DNA from: Rhodospirillaceae bacterium
GTDB lineage: Bacteria > Pseudomonadota > Alphaproteobacteria > Rhodospirillales > Rhodospirillaceae
Assembly (NCBI GenBank): GCA_947476925.1
Contig: CANJSF010000003.1
Span: 62,001 to 126,000, forward strand
Direction: 5' to 3'
Length of the DNA: 64,000 nt
The translations under genes and the position numbers were made by a program. Numbering within the stretch: position 1 is the first letter of the stretch; each line of letters opens with the position of its first letter. Positions 35,895 through 46,310 of the stretch are shown here, one piece after another. The notes beneath the pieces are model-generated. The model searched no databases. It was not told where the DNA came from and saw only the letters and a program-made list of their open reading frames with translations.

Positions 35895-36677
35895 ATGAGT
35901 TCGATCAAAATCGCCACCTTTAACGTGAATTCCATTAAGGCCCGCTTGCCTAACTTTTTAGCCTGGCTGAAAGCGTTTTCTCCGGACGTGGTCTTGCTGC
36001 AGGAGATTAAGTGCATCGATGAGAACTTCCCTCGCCTCGAGATCGAGGACGCCGGCTACAATGTCGCTACGCACGGTCAGAAAACATACAATGGAGTGGC
36101 AATTCTTTCGAAAACCCCCATTGAAGACGTGGTGCGCGGCCTGCCCGGCGACCCGACCGACGAGCAAGCACGTTACATGGAGGGCACTGTTTATGGCTCG
36201 GTCCGCGTGGCCGCCATCTATCTGCCCAATGGCAACCCGCTGGGCACCGAGAAGTTTACCTACAAATTAGGATGGATGGATCGACTGAAGACTCACATTC
36301 AGCGACGGCTGGTCGACGAAGAAATTGCGGTTTGGGGGGGCGACTACAACGTGATCCCGACCGACACCGATGTGTGGGACCCACGCGCGATGAAAGACGA
36401 CGCCCTCACCCAGCCTGAAAGCCGGGCTAAATTTCGCGCCATTCACCACTTAGGTTTGACAGATGCCCTGCGCTCATTTCATCCGCAGCCCCACTTGTAT
36501 TCATACTGGGACTATCAAGCCGGCGCCTGGCAGAAAGACCACGGACTGCTTATTGATCACCTGCTGCTTTCGCCGCAAGCGGCTGATCGATTGACAGCCT
36601 CAGGCATCGATAAAACCCCGCGTGGTCAGGAGAAAGCGTCTGATCACACGCCGGTGTGGTGTGAACTCAACATTTGA
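35895..36677 (+). CDS. xthA: Exodeoxyribonuclease III
   Basis: AP endonuclease and 3'-5' exonuclease in base-excision repair. The 260-residue protein shows KIATFNVNSIKARLPNFLAW, VVLLQEIKCIDENFP with the metal-binding Glu, GDYNVIPTDTDVWDP, and the catalytic C-terminal SDHTPVWCEL. ATG 35895 is preferred over a GTG six bases upstream. It is divergent from the TonB receptor; the 229 bases between them should hold both promoters, but no clear elements were recognised. Confidence 0.95.
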   Translation: MSSIKIATFNVNSIKARLPNFLAWLKAFSPDVVLLQEIKCIDENFPRLEIEDAGYNVATHGQKTYNGVAILSKTPIEDVVRGLPGDPTDEQARYMEGTVYGSVRVAAIYLPNGNPLGTEKFTYKLGWMDRLKTHIQRRLVDEEIAVWGGDYNVIPTDTDVWDPRAMKDDALTQPESRAKFRAIHHLGLTDALRSFHPQPHLYSYWDYQAGAWQKDHGLLIDHLLLSPQAADRLTASGIDKTPRGQEKASDHTPVWCELNI

Positions 36678-36749
36678 GACCCGAGCCCGGCTTCCTTGAC
36701 CAAATGAAGTAACCCCAGTGGACCGCAATTCATTAAAGGACAAGCTCAA

Positions 36750-37442
36750 GTGACTCACAAACGCATTCGCGGAAAAATTTTGTATGTTGGCGACGCGTCA
36801 GGCGAACGCGGCCGTGAGTGGTTTACGTATACCATCGAAGCCGACGGAGCGCGGACCGTGCGCGCCATGTGCGAGATGGATGACAGCGGCATCCTGCGTG
36901 ATGTTACCTACGTGATGGATGCTCAATTTCGGCCACTCGAGGCTTACAATCGAGTCAGCATAAAGGGCATCTCGCAAGGTGCCGCGTGGTTCACGTTCCA
37001 GCCCGATGGCGCTGAATGCGAGGCCCATTCCCGCAGTATGGGCCGTTTTACGCAGCGCGTGGCTGCTCCGGGAGGAATCGGATCCTTCGTCACTCATCCC
37101 ATTGTCTGCGACGGCCTGCAGTGCGCCGGCGTTAATACCTCGCAGCCTGGCGGGCGCACGGTCGTCAAGAACAGCGGATCGAGCTCGCTCAGGCCCGACG
37201 GCGGCGAAGCACCGGGTCTGACGGTTCATGACCGCACGCTCGAATTCGTGGGCTTCGAAAAGGTCACCGTGCCCGCCGGCACTTTCGATACAATTCACTT
37301 CCGCGTGCTGCCAACCCGGGCAGAGGTGCAAGCCAATCCGCCTCTGGACGTTTGGTCGACGCCAGGCGACTTCGTATTCGTCAAGATGCGCTGGGACTTA
37401 CTCAACTGTACGTACCACTTGACCGAAATCGAAGGATTGTAG
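36750..37442 (+). CDS. Uncharacterised protein of 230 residues
   Basis: Not recognised. It starts with GTG at 36750 behind an AAGGA ribosome site and has no signal peptide or membrane segment. Beta-rich sequence is suggested by WFTYTIEADGARTVRAMCEM and GAAWFTFQPDGAECEAHSRS. The segment FEKVTVPAGTFDTIHFRVLP recalls the ending of DUF3108-type lipocalin-like proteins, but the similarity is too weak to name. A MRWDLLNCTYHLTEIEG ending is notable. It stands alone after xthA and converges with the MFS transporter gene. Confidence 0.65.
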   Translation: MTHKRIRGKILYVGDASGERGREWFTYTIEADGARTVRAMCEMDDSGILRDVTYVMDAQFRPLEAYNRVSIKGISQGAAWFTFQPDGAECEAHSRSMGRFTQRVAAPGGIGSFVTHPIVCDGLQCAGVNTSQPGGRTVVKNSGSSSLRPDGGEAPGLTVHDRTLEFVGFEKVTVPAGTFDTIHFRVLPTRAEVQANPPLDVWSTPGDFVFVKMRWDLLNCTYHLTEIEGL

Positions 37443-37509
37443 CCCGCGCTTGGCCGCATGAGCGTGCGGGAACGTCCCTGCCCTCGGCCGCACCAATATA
37501 AAATTTCTT

Positions 37510-38733
37510 TTACTCGACCTTGGCCTGCGACGTCCGCCACGCCAGAACCATCGCCACAAGCAAGCAGGTTGCGGCCAAAATGTAGGGCAGGCCGACAGCG
37601 CCGGGCAGATTAGTCAGGCCGATGCCAAGCTTGAATGACTGCGTAAACAGAAGCGGTGCAATCATCGTGGCGATGGATGTGAGGCTCGACAACGCGCCTT
37701 GCAACTGGCCTTGATTGGTCGCCCCGACCGCCCGCGTGGCAATGCCCTGCATCGAAGGGCCGGCAAAACCAAATAGTGCGCCAAAGGGAATACCAGCCAG
37801 GAACGCCCAGCCCACGGGGGCGAAAGCGTAAATGATGAACGACAATGCGCCGAACGACAGGCCCAAAACGAGAGCGCCGCGATCGCCCAATTTCTTGACC
37901 ACCGGACCAATCATGGTCGCTTGCACCACCAGTGAACAAATGCCGACCGTCGCCAACATGAGGCCCACTTGCTGTTCGTTCCACGCGTAACGAAACTGTC
38001 CGTAGATGACGGCTATGGCCGGGTTCACATCGTGGCCTAAGCGCACAAAGAACATGGCAAAGCCCACGGCCATGAGTGCCGGCGCGGAACGCAACAACTT
38101 CAGTGAGCCCAGGAAATTCGCATTGCGCCATTTAAAAGGGCTGCGCTTATCGAGGCTGAGTGACTCTGGCAAAATAAAGAAACCATAGGCAGCGTTCACA
38201 AGGCACAACGCTGCCGCCACCCAAAAGGGCGTGCGCAGATCAAAGCCTGCTAGCAATCCGCCAAAAGCTGGGCCGATAATAAATCCAAAGCCCCACGCTG
38301 CACCCACAAGACCAAAACGCTTGGCGCGCAATTCGGGCGCAGTAGTGTCGGCGATGTAGGCCATCGCCGTGGGGAAGCCCGATGTCGTAATGCCCGACAA
38401 CACACGACCAATAAAAAGCCACGCCACCGTTGGTGCCAAGGCCATCAGCACATAGTCGAGCGACAGCCCCGCCATCGAAATGAGAATCACGGGTCTGCGA
38501 CCAAAGCGATCTGACAATGACCCCAAAATGGGGGCTGCGATAAACTGCATCACCGCCCAGACGGTGCCGAAGATACCGAGGATCGTAGCCGCACCCGCCG
38601 TATCACCGCCTTGCAATGTCACCAGCAGCTTCGGCAACACCGGCACCATCACACCAAACGCCAAGGTGTCCAACACGACGGTGACCAGAATAAAACCGAA
38701 GGCGGCTTTGGTTGGCTTTGGAACTTCGGTCAT
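37510..38733 (-). CDS. MFS transporter, TetA/multidrug group
   Basis: A 407-residue, twelve-helix major facilitator. After helix 2, GSLSDRFGRRPVILISMAGL is the MFS motif A (about residues 70-90). MAYIADTTAPELRAKRFGLV and PAFGGLLAGFDLRTPFW match the drug:proton antiporter group containing TetA, but tetracycline export cannot be assumed. It lies 19 bases downstream of ilvD on the same strand and may be read with it. Confidence 0.88.
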   Translation of the reverse strand: MTEVPKPTKAAFGFILVTVVLDTLAFGVMVPVLPKLLVTLQGGDTAGAATILGIFGTVWAVMQFIAAPILGSLSDRFGRRPVILISMAGLSLDYVLMALAPTVAWLFIGRVLSGITTSGFPTAMAYIADTTAPELRAKRFGLVGAAWGFGFIIGPAFGGLLAGFDLRTPFWVAAALCLVNAAYGFFILPESLSLDKRSPFKWRNANFLGSLKLLRSAPALMAVGFAMFFVRLGHDVNPAIAVIYGQFRYAWNEQQVGLMLATVGICSLVVQATMIGPVVKKLGDRGALVLGLSFGALSFIIYAFAPVGWAFLAGIPFGALFGFAGPSMQGIATRAVGATNQGQLQGALSSLTSIATMIAPLLFTQSFKLGIGLTNLPGAVGLPYILAATCLLVAMVLAWRTSQAKVE

Positions 38734-38752
38734 GGGCCAGTTTTCAGACGGC

Positions 38753-40498
38753 TTAAATATCCGCGTAGACGTGCGTCTCAGCCTTGCCGCCCGGATGCGT
38801 CACCGCTCCGTCGCAGGCATCGCCGACTAACTGCGCGTATTTCCACAGCGCGCCCGACTGATAATCGGTTTTGCGCGGCTTCCATTTTTTGCGACGCTTG
38901 GCCATTTCGGCTTTGGAAATTTCCAGCTCAATCGTTCCCTTCACGGCGTCGATCGTAATGATGTCGCCATTCTTCACCAATGCAATCGGCCCGCCGACAG
39001 CCGCCTCGGGTCCGACATGGCCGATGCAGAATCCGCGCGTCGCACCCGAAAAGCGACCATCGGTGATCAGCGCCATTTTATCGCCCATGCCCTGCCCATA
39101 GAGAGCGGCGGTGGTCGACAACATTTCGCGCATCCCCGGCCCGCCGCGCGGACCTTCGTAACGGATGACCAATACCTCGCCCTCTTTGTACTTTTTCTTT
39201 TGCACAGCGGCGAAAGCATCTTCTTCGCAATCAAAGCAACGAGCAGGCCCTGAGAACTTCAAGTTCGTCATTCCCGCAACTTTCACGATGGCACCTTGCG
39301 GGGCGAGCGAGCCCTTCAAGCCAACCACGCCGCCGGTTTTACTCAGGGGCTTGGTCGTGGGGTAAATAACAGTTTGATTGGTCGGCACTTTTACGTGGCG
39401 CAAGTTTTGCTCAAGCGTTTTGCCGGTCACCGTCATGCAATCGCCGTGCAGGTAGCCGCCTTCCAGAAGTGCTTTGAGCAACACTGACACGCCACCAACC
39501 TTGTACATGTCGAGCGCTAGGTATTGCCCGCCGGGCTGTAAGTCGGCGATGTAGGGAGTGCGCTTAAAGAACCGGCAGACGTCGTCGAGATTCATTTTAA
39601 TGCCGGCCTCGTGTGCGATGGCGGGCAAATGCAAACCAGCGTTTGTCGAACCGCCCGATGCGGCAACTACGACAGCAGCATTTTCTAATGCTTTTTTGGT
39701 GACGATATCGCGGGGGCGAATACCGCTGGCCAACAGTTCCATCACCGCGCGTCCGGACGCCGCCGCAAACTCATCGCGGCTTAAATAAGGTGCCGGTGCG
39801 CCTGCTGAGTTCGGCAACGCCAAGCCCATGGCTTCGGATACGCAGGCCATCGTGTTGGCGGTAAACTGCCCACCGCACGAGCCCGCCGACGGGCATGCCA
39901 CGCACTCAAGATCGGTGAGGTCCTTTTCCGACATGTTGCCGGCGCTGTATTTACCCACGGCTTCAAACACATCTTTCACGCTGACGTCCTTGCCCTTGAA
40001 CTTGCCGGGCAGAATGGTGCCGCCGTACATGAACACTGATGGCACGTTCAGGCGCACCATCGCCATCATCATGCCGGGCAAGCTTTTGTCGCAGCCGGCC
40101 AAGCCCACCAGCGCGTCATAGCAATGACCGCGCATCGTCAACTCCACGGTGTCGGCAATGGCGTCGCGCGAGGCGAGCGAGCTTTTCATACCCTGGTGAC
40201 CCATCGCGATACCGTCAGTGACGGTGATGGTGGTGAATTCGCGCGGGGAACCGCCGCCCTCTTTCACGCCGATCTTCACGGCCTGTGCCTGACGGCTGAG
40301 CGAAATGTTGCAAGGTGCCGCTTCGTTCCAGCACGTCGCCACGCCCACCAGCGGACGATGAATCTCTTCGGTCGTCATGCCCATGGCGTAATAATAGCTG
40401 CGATGCGGCGCACGCTCGGGCCCCTCGGTCACATGCCGACTGGGCAGCTTGGCTTTATCAAACTTGGCTTTGGATGGCTTGGGACGATCGAGGGGCAT
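38753..40498 (-). CDS. ilvD: Dihydroxy-acid dehydratase
   Basis: Dehydrates 2,3-dihydroxy-isovalerate and 2,3-dihydroxy-3-methylvalerate in valine and isoleucine synthesis. The 581-residue protein carries the iron-sulfur and metal motifs [36 protein letters not shown], and an early cysteine in [37 protein letters not shown] lies near the C-terminus. The spread of cysteines suggests the IlvD/Edd family; a sugar-acid dehydratase is the alternative, but overall pattern and length favour IlvD. Confidence 0.92.
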   Translation of the reverse strand: MPLDRPKPSKAKFDKAKLPSRHVTEGPERAPHRSYYYAMGMTTEEIHRPLVGVATCWNEAAPCNISLSRQAQAVKIGVKEGGGSPREFTTITVTDGIAMGHQGMKSSLASRDAIADTVELTMRGHCYDALVGLAGCDKSLPGMMMAMVRLNVPSVFMYGGTILPGKFKGKDVSVKDVFEAVGKYSAGNMSEKDLTDLECVACPSAGSCGGQFTANTMACVSEAMGLALPNSAGAPAPYLSRDEFAAASGRAVMELLASGIRPRDIVTKKALENAAVVVAASGGSTNAGLHLPAIAHEAGIKMNLDDVCRFFKRTPYIADLQPGGQYLALDMYKVGGVSVLLKALLEGGYLHGDCMTVTGKTLEQNLRHVKVPTNQTVIYPTTKPLSKTGGVVGLKGSLAPQGAIVKVAGMTNLKFSGPARCFDCEEDAFAAVQKKKYKEGEVLVIRYEGPRGGPGMREMLSTTAALYGQGMGDKMALITDGRFSGATRGFCIGHVGPEAAVGGPIALVKNGDIITIDAVKGTIELEISKAEMAKRRKKWKPRKTDYQSGALWKYAQLVGDACDGAVTHPGGKAETHVYADI

Positions 40499-40606
40499 GG
40501 GCGGGCCTTATGAGGTCGAGGAATAGGCGCCATTCATATGAAATTGAAGACCGAAAGGCCAGACCATAACACGCGACTTTAGGCGGCCTTTGGGCGAACC
40601 ACGCGC

Positions 40607-42232
40607 TTACTGCTTTGATTCAATCATCTCGCGCAAACTGGTTGCCGCCCGCCCCATCACATCACCCCACTGGCGGCGTTGGGTTTGCCAAATGTGGCGC
40701 ACACTTGGGTACCACGGCGAAACGTCATGCCCCACAAACCAATACCACGGGCGGCCTTCGACGAACGGTGTGAGACACAGTGTCGGCACACCCAAAGCGC
40801 CAGCCATATGCACGGTAGTGTTACTGGTGGAGATGATCACATCCATCGCCGCCACTTGTGCTGCAAACAAATCCACGTCCTGCATGGCATTGACATTTGG
40901 GTCGACAAAAATGTTTGCCCCTGACGCGGCAATATCGGCAGTGGCATTGCCGTACTGTAAACTAACGAATCGAACGCCAGGCGTTTTCAGCACCCGCGCC
41001 CAATGTTCTAACGACACGGACTTATGCTCGCCCGCCACGTCATGAGAACTGCGCCACGACAAGCCAACGATTGGCCCCTGCCCCGGCAGCGCCGCATAGC
41101 GCGCTTTTAATTCGGCGACTTTGGCGGGGTCGGCTTTCAGGTAGCCGGTGTGCTTTGGGAAATGCGCGACGTCTGGCCTGAAGGCCGGTCCCAATTCCGA
41201 GATCGAGGCTTGCACATCGCTTTCAGATAAATCCGCGCGGCCAAAAGGCACATCGAACAACGAAACGGTGCGTGCCCCTGGAAACGAGCGTTGGATCAGC
41301 GCCGCCAAACGCGGCTCGCAGCTGAATAGAACATTCTTGGCCGCCGCCAGCGCATCGGGCAATAAACTCGCGGTCAGAATCTGATCGCCCAAGCCTTGAT
41401 CGGACCAGACTAAAACGCCTTTGTCGCTCAATGATGAAACGCCATCCCACATGGGCTTGGGTATTCCCACATGCCAACCTTTGTGCGCAGGGTTTGATAA
41501 CCGCGCGCGATAATCGGTCCAGCCGCTCACGAGTTGGCCACGAGATAGCCGCACGACGCCGCGTTTTTGCAGCATAGCCGGGTCTGTGGGTTTGGTTGCC
41601 ACCAGACGATCAGCGGTGGCCAACGCACCTGCCGCGTCTTGCATGACCTCGTACACCAGCACGACGTTACTCAGCGCCTGATGGTTGTCGGGCTTGAGCT
41701 GCAGGGCGGATTCGAAACTACGCAACGACCCCTCAAGTTCGCCTAACTCTAACTGGGCTGCGCCAAGGTCGATCCAAATCTCGGGCGACGTCGCGTCAAG
41801 CGCGGCAGCCCGTGCAAAGGCAGCGACAGCTAATGCAAACTGTTTATTGTTGCTGAAGGCATGGCCTAACTCAGCCTCTTGCAACGCTGTGGGTGGCTTC
41901 AACGTGTAAGCGGTTTCAAAGGCGCTAATGGCCTTTGACCATTGAAAAAGCGTTTGGTGGCCGCGCGCCAATTCAATCCACACTTCCGGCTGTTTTGCGG
42001 GTGACAACCCTGCCGCTAAATGCTCAACGGCTTGCGGGTACTTCTTTGTGTAAAACAAAGCGCGGCCCAAAATCACGTGCGCCTCGGCGTTGGCGGAATC
42101 GTAGGTCAAAACCTCGCGACCCAACGTCTCGGCCAAATCAAACGAGCCCAAATTCAATGCCTCGCGCCCGCCTCGCAGCATCATGGCGATGGCAGAACTC
42201 ATATCGGGCAGCGGCGGCGACGCGGTGGACAT
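40607..42232 (-). CDS. TPR protein with glycosyltransferase-like domain
   Basis: A 541-residue protein. The first 230 residues are tetratricopeptide repeats (NAEAHVILGRALFYTKKYPQ, PEIWIDLGAAQLELGELEGS and similar). The remainder resembles the GT-B glycosyltransferase fold seen in TPR-linked enzymes: GVLVWSDQGLGDQILTASLL, PIVGLSWRSSHDVAGEHKSV, and ISTSNTTVHMAGALGVPTLC, which is a nucleotide-sugar/acceptor pocket pattern. Such proteins may act on flagellin or surface glycans, but substrate is unknown. Cytosolic, no signal peptide. It stands between ilvD and valS on the same strand with gaps of 108 and 70 bases. Confidence 0.8.
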   Translation of the reverse strand: MSTASPPLPDMSSAIAMMLRGGREALNLGSFDLAETLGREVLTYDSANAEAHVILGRALFYTKKYPQAVEHLAAGLSPAKQPEVWIELARGHQTLFQWSKAISAFETAYTLKPPTALQEAELGHAFSNNKQFALAVAAFARAAALDATSPEIWIDLGAAQLELGELEGSLRSFESALQLKPDNHQALSNVVLVYEVMQDAAGALATADRLVATKPTDPAMLQKRGVVRLSRGQLVSGWTDYRARLSNPAHKGWHVGIPKPMWDGVSSLSDKGVLVWSDQGLGDQILTASLLPDALAAAKNVLFSCEPRLAALIQRSFPGARTVSLFDVPFGRADLSESDVQASISELGPAFRPDVAHFPKHTGYLKADPAKVAELKARYAALPGQGPIVGLSWRSSHDVAGEHKSVSLEHWARVLKTPGVRFVSLQYGNATADIAASGANIFVDPNVNAMQDVDLFAAQVAAMDVIISTSNTTVHMAGALGVPTLCLTPFVEGRPWYWFVGHDVSPWYPSVRHIWQTQRRQWGDVMGRAATSLREMIESKQ

Positions 42233-42302
42233 TCAACAACAGTGTTGGAGTGTTGGGCGAATGGCAAGCCCCTCGCCAAAGACACTTCGAGTTTTAAAAG
42301 GT

Positions 42303-44978
42303 CTAGGCCCCAATTCGAGCCAACGCCTCGGAGACTTTCGTTTTGGTCTCGACCGCAACCCGACGGCGCTCGTGGTTCTCGGCGATGATTTCGGGCGGGG
42401 CCTTAGACACAAACGCTTCGTTGCTCATCTTTTTGTCGACAGCGGCGATATCGCTCTCAGCTTTGGCGATTTCTTTTTTCAAGCGTTCGCGTTCCTTGGC
42501 AATATCGATCACGCCTTCCAGCGGCAGCATGATAGTAGTGTCGCCGACAATAACCTGAGCCGATCCGCCCGGCGTGGGTGTGGCGACCGCGACAATCTCC
42601 GACAATCTGGCATTGGCGCAAATCAGCGCACTGTGTGTTGCCATACGGGCCTTGGTGACGGCACTCGCACCTGTGACTTCGCCCTTTAGCAGTGGGCCGG
42701 GCGGGATATTCATTTCCGAGCGCACTGAACGAATGGCCGAAATCACATCAACCACCCAGTCCATCTCGGCTTCGTCGTCGGCATTTGATAAGCCGTCGTA
42801 TTTCGGCCACTTGGCTTTGATGAGGCGGTAAGGCCGCGTGAGGTTGTATTCCTCGGCCAACTTGTCCCACAGTTCTTGCGTGACGTACGGGATAATGGGT
42901 TGGCCGATGTGCAAGATCTGCTCGATCACCCAAGCCGCCGTGGCGCGCGTTTCGGCTTTGGCAGCTTCGTCAGTGCCCGCAAACACCGGCTTGGCAAATT
43001 CTAAAAACCAATCGCAGAACGTGCCCCAGGTGTATTGGTAATAACCGTTGGCCGCGTCATTGAATCGATAGGCCTCAATGGCAGCACTCACGGTGGCGGC
43101 AGCCTCTGCCGTTTTGCCGACAATCCATTTGTTCAGCGTCGATTTGACCGCGCGCGGGTCGAACTTTGCATCGGGTGCACATTCATTCATTTGGCAAAAG
43201 CGCGCGGCGTTCCAAATTTTGGTGACGAAATTGCGATAACCGGCAATGCGCGTCTCGGCCAGTTTGATGTCGCGCCCTTGCGCGGCCATGGCGGTGAGCG
43301 TGAACCGCACCGCATCAGTGCCGTATTTGTTGCATAGGTCTAAAGGGTCCATCACGTTGCCCTTGGACTTCGACATCTTCTGGCCCTTCTCATCGCGAAC
43401 CAGGGCGTGGATGTAGACATCGCGGAACGGCACTTGGGGCTTGCCGTTCTCATCTTTCATAAAGTGCATGCCCATCATCATCATGCGGGCAACCCAGAAG
43501 AAGATGATGTCAAACCCTGTGACCAGCACGTCACCTGGATAATAGCGCGCCAGTTCAGGCGTTTTTTCGGGCCAGCCCAAAGTCGAGAACGGCCACAGCG
43601 CCGATGAGAACCAGGTATCCAAAACGTCTTCGTCGCGTTTCAACACAACATCTTTGCCGAACTTCGCTTTGGCTTGCGCCAGTGCCTCGGCTTCCGTTTC
43701 GGCGACAAACACCTCGCCATCTGGCGCGAACCACGCCGGAATTTGATGGCCCCACCACAACTGGCGCGAAATGCACCACGGCTGAATGTTGCGCATCCAT
43801 TCGAAGAAGGTGTTTTCCCAGTTCTTGGGCACGAAGCGCGTCGCACCGGTTTCCACCGCTTCGATGCAAGGCTTGGCCAATGTCGCAGCGTCGCAATACC
43901 ATTGATCGGTCAGCCAAGGCTCGACCACGACGCCCGAGCGATCCCCATAGGGAATCGTCATCACGTTGTCTTCAATCTTTTCCAACAGGCCCACCTCTTC
44001 CATGGCCTTGACGATTTTTTCGCGCGCCTTGAAGCGATCCATGCCTTGGTAATCAGCGGGCGCGTTTTCGTTCAGCTTCGCGTTGAGATCAAACACGTTG
44101 ATCATCGGTAAGCTGTGCCGCTTGCCCACCGCAAAGTCGTTGAAGTCGTGGGCTGGCGTAATTTTCACCGCGCCTGACCCCTTATCGGGGTCGGCATATT
44201 CGTCGGCGACAATCGGAATGCGGCGGCCGACGATGGGCAGAATGCAATGCTTGCCGACTAACTGTGTGTAACGCTCGTCGTCTGGGTGAACCGCGACGCC
44301 CGTGTCGCCCAGCATGGTTTCAGGGCGCGTGGTACCAACAGTGATATAAGTGTCGGCCTGACCTTCGACGGGGTACTTGAAGTACCACATCTTGCCCTTC
44401 TGCTCGCGGTTCTCGACCTCAAGGTCCGAGATGGCGGTGTGCAGTTTGGGGTCCCAGTTCACAAGGCGCTTGTCGCGGTAAATCAGCTTTTGGCGATATA
44501 ACTCTACGAACACTTTGCGCACAGCGACGGAAAGCCCCTCGTCCATGGTGAAGCGTTCCCGCTTCCAGTCGGGCGATGCGCCAAGACGACGCAGTTGGTG
44601 CGTAATCACGCCCCCCGATTGTTCTTTCCAGCCCCACACGCGCTGCAAAAATGCTTCGCGGCCCATATCACGGCGGTTGGTGCCCGATTGCTCGAGCTGG
44701 CGTTCCACCACCATTTGCGTGGCAATGCCCGCGTGGTCGGTACCCGGTTGCCACAGGGCGTCTTTGCCGATCATGCGGTTATAACGAATCAGAATGTCTT
44801 GCAGCGTAAACGTAAGCGCATGGCCAATGTGCAAACTGCCCGTCACGTTGGGCGGTGGCATCATGATGACATAGGGTTTTGCGCCAGAGGTCACATCGGC
44901 AGCAAAATCACCCGCCTGTTCCCAGCGATTATAAAGGCCTTCTTCAACGGCCCCCGGTTCATACGTTTTTTCGAGCAT
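42303..44978 (-). CDS. valS: Valyl-tRNA synthetase
   Basis: Class I synthetase of 891 residues charging tRNA-Val and editing misactivated threonine. HIGH motif in PPPNVTGSLHIGHALTFTLQ (about 38-57), editing domain with YITVGTTRPETMLGDTGVAV, KMSKS motif in EKGQKMSKSKGNVMDP (about 525), and a C-terminal coiled-coil arm (DIAKERERLKKEIAKAESDI). It ends in the usual place with ALARIGA. In relatives popZ and tolC often lie nearby; here an ABC cassette and two other genes intervene. Confidence 0.97.
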   Translation of the reverse strand: MLEKTYEPGAVEEGLYNRWEQAGDFAADVTSGAKPYVIMMPPPNVTGSLHIGHALTFTLQDILIRYNRMIGKDALWQPGTDHAGIATQMVVERQLEQSGTNRRDMGREAFLQRVWGWKEQSGGVITHQLRRLGASPDWKRERFTMDEGLSVAVRKVFVELYRQKLIYRDKRLVNWDPKLHTAISDLEVENREQKGKMWYFKYPVEGQADTYITVGTTRPETMLGDTGVAVHPDDERYTQLVGKHCILPIVGRRIPIVADEYADPDKGSGAVKITPAHDFNDFAVGKRHSLPMINVFDLNAKLNENAPADYQGMDRFKAREKIVKAMEEVGLLEKIEDNVMTIPYGDRSGVVVEPWLTDQWYCDAATLAKPCIEAVETGATRFVPKNWENTFFEWMRNIQPWCISRQLWWGHQIPAWFAPDGEVFVAETEAEALAQAKAKFGKDVVLKRDEDVLDTWFSSALWPFSTLGWPEKTPELARYYPGDVLVTGFDIIFFWVARMMMMGMHFMKDENGKPQVPFRDVYIHALVRDEKGQKMSKSKGNVMDPLDLCNKYGTDAVRFTLTAMAAQGRDIKLAETRIAGYRNFVTKIWNAARFCQMNECAPDAKFDPRAVKSTLNKWIVGKTAEAAATVSAAIEAYRFNDAANGYYQYTWGTFCDWFLEFAKPVFAGTDEAAKAETRATAAWVIEQILHIGQPIIPYVTQELWDKLAEEYNLTRPYRLIKAKWPKYDGLSNADDEAEMDWVVDVISAIRSVRSEMNIPPGPLLKGEVTGASAVTKARMATHSALICANARLSEIVAVATPTPGGSAQVIVGDTTIMLPLEGVIDIAKERERLKKEIAKAESDIAAVDKKMSNEAFVSKAPPEIIAENHERRRVAVETKTKVSEALARIGA

Positions 44979-45031
44979 GGTCTAACGCCGTCTCAATAAT
45001 TTACGCCGCTCATGTGCGGCACCAATCTCAA

Positions 45032-45064
45032 CTGTCAGTCCCCGGCGTCACCGGAGAATGACAG
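45032..45064. repeat. REP-like hairpin upstream of valS
   Basis: Imperfect inverted repeat: CTGTCA at the left pairs with TGACAG at the right, with an inner CCGG/CCGG stem around CGTCA. It lies in the 138-base gap between valS and the ABC cassette, which otherwise shows no gene. On the minus strand no T-run follows. Positions approximate. Confidence 0.4.
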
Positions 45065-45116
45065 GAAAGCGTGGGTTTAAAGGGCCCGGCCGATTTAGGC
45101 AACCGAGTGGAGGTGA

Positions 45117-46301
45117 CTACTGCGCCTGGAGTGCCGCCGCCACAGGCAGCCTGGCGGCGCGGATGGCAGGCAGCGATGCGCCAATCAGCCCAATCGTGCA
45201 GGCCCAGATAATGCCCAACACAACCAATCCTGTGGTCACGGTCATGGGGAACACCATCTGCGTAAAGTTGCCGCCCAGCGTGCTGACGACATTGCCGTCA
45301 AAGAACAACCAAGCCAGCGCCGCGCCCAGCAAACCGCCGGTGACGGCCAGCATCAGCGCCTCGACAAAAATCGAGATCACCACCGCGCTGGCGCCAAAGC
45401 CGATGGCGCGCAAAGTGGCAATTTCGAGCGTGCGGGCACTGACGGCCGAGTACATGGTATTGAGTGCGCCGAACATTGCGCCCACCGCCATGATGCCGCC
45501 CACAAAAAATGCCACGAAGGAGATGATAGCGTTGATATCTTTGGACTGTGAGGCGAAGTAATCCGTCTCGCGCTGCACATCGACCGTGATCGCCGGGTTT
45601 GTGGTGAGCGCATCCTTTAAGGCCGTAAACGAATCTGCCGATTCCAGTTGCAGGGCCACCGCCGAATAGAGGCCACGGCGATACGCCGACATCACTGTCT
45701 CGACATCGGCCAGCATTTCCGATTCATGAGAATCGCCATTGCTCTCGAAAATGCCAACAATCGTCCAATCGCTGCCGCGGAACGAAAGTTGCTTGCCAAC
45801 TTCGAGACCTTGGAATTGAAACTGCGCGGACTTGCCCACAATCATCTCGCGCACCGCCGGTTGGAACATCCGGCCTTCGATGATTTTGATTTCGGGCCTC
45901 AGCACCAGTCCCATGGGGTCGATGCCGCGCAGCGCGACATTGGTCACAGTGCTTTCGCCTTTCTTGGGCACATTGACCATGACGACTGACTCGGGCGAGG
46001 CGATTGGACGCCCCTCGCCGGACTTCATGATGCCGGCGGCATCGCGAATGGTCGCCACGGCATCACGCGACAACGTGCTATTCAATTCGGCCGCTGCCCC
46101 TCCGCGCAAGACAATCGCGCGATCGGCGCGAGCGCTGGTGGCCAAGGTTTTGGAAAAACCTGCTGACATCGCCATCACCGAAATGAGCACCGCCACCACG
46201 CCAGCCACACCAATGACAATGACAAACGAAGTGCCAAGGCGCTGCGACACGTTGCGCAAGTTCATGGCCGTCACAACGCCGATTTGATTGAGAACACTCA
46301 T
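45117..46301 (-). CDS. ABC transporter permease (MacB/FtsX type)
   Basis: A 394-residue permease with one N-terminal helix (FVIVIGVAGVVAVLISVMAM), a large periplasmic domain (about 45-270), and three C-terminal helices beginning IISFVAFFVGGIMAVGAMFG, with SARTLEIATLRAIGFGASAVV, the FtsX-family coupling loop. It does not carry its own ATPase. Together with the next permease, ATPase and adaptor it forms a complete export cassette. It is the last gene, 10 bases after the other permease. Confidence 0.9.
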   Translation of the reverse strand: MSVLNQIGVVTAMNLRNVSQRLGTSFVIVIGVAGVVAVLISVMAMSAGFSKTLATSARADRAIVLRGGAAAELNSTLSRDAVATIRDAAGIMKSGEGRPIASPESVVMVNVPKKGESTVTNVALRGIDPMGLVLRPEIKIIEGRMFQPAVREMIVGKSAQFQFQGLEVGKQLSFRGSDWTIVGIFESNGDSHESEMLADVETVMSAYRRGLYSAVALQLESADSFTALKDALTTNPAITVDVQRETDYFASQSKDINAIISFVAFFVGGIMAVGAMFGALNTMYSAVSARTLEIATLRAIGFGASAVVISIFVEALMLAVTGGLLGAALAWLFFDGNVVSTLGGNFTQMVFPMTVTTGLVVLGIIWACTIGLIGASLPAIRAARLPVAAALQAQ

Positions 46302-46310
46302 GATGCGGAC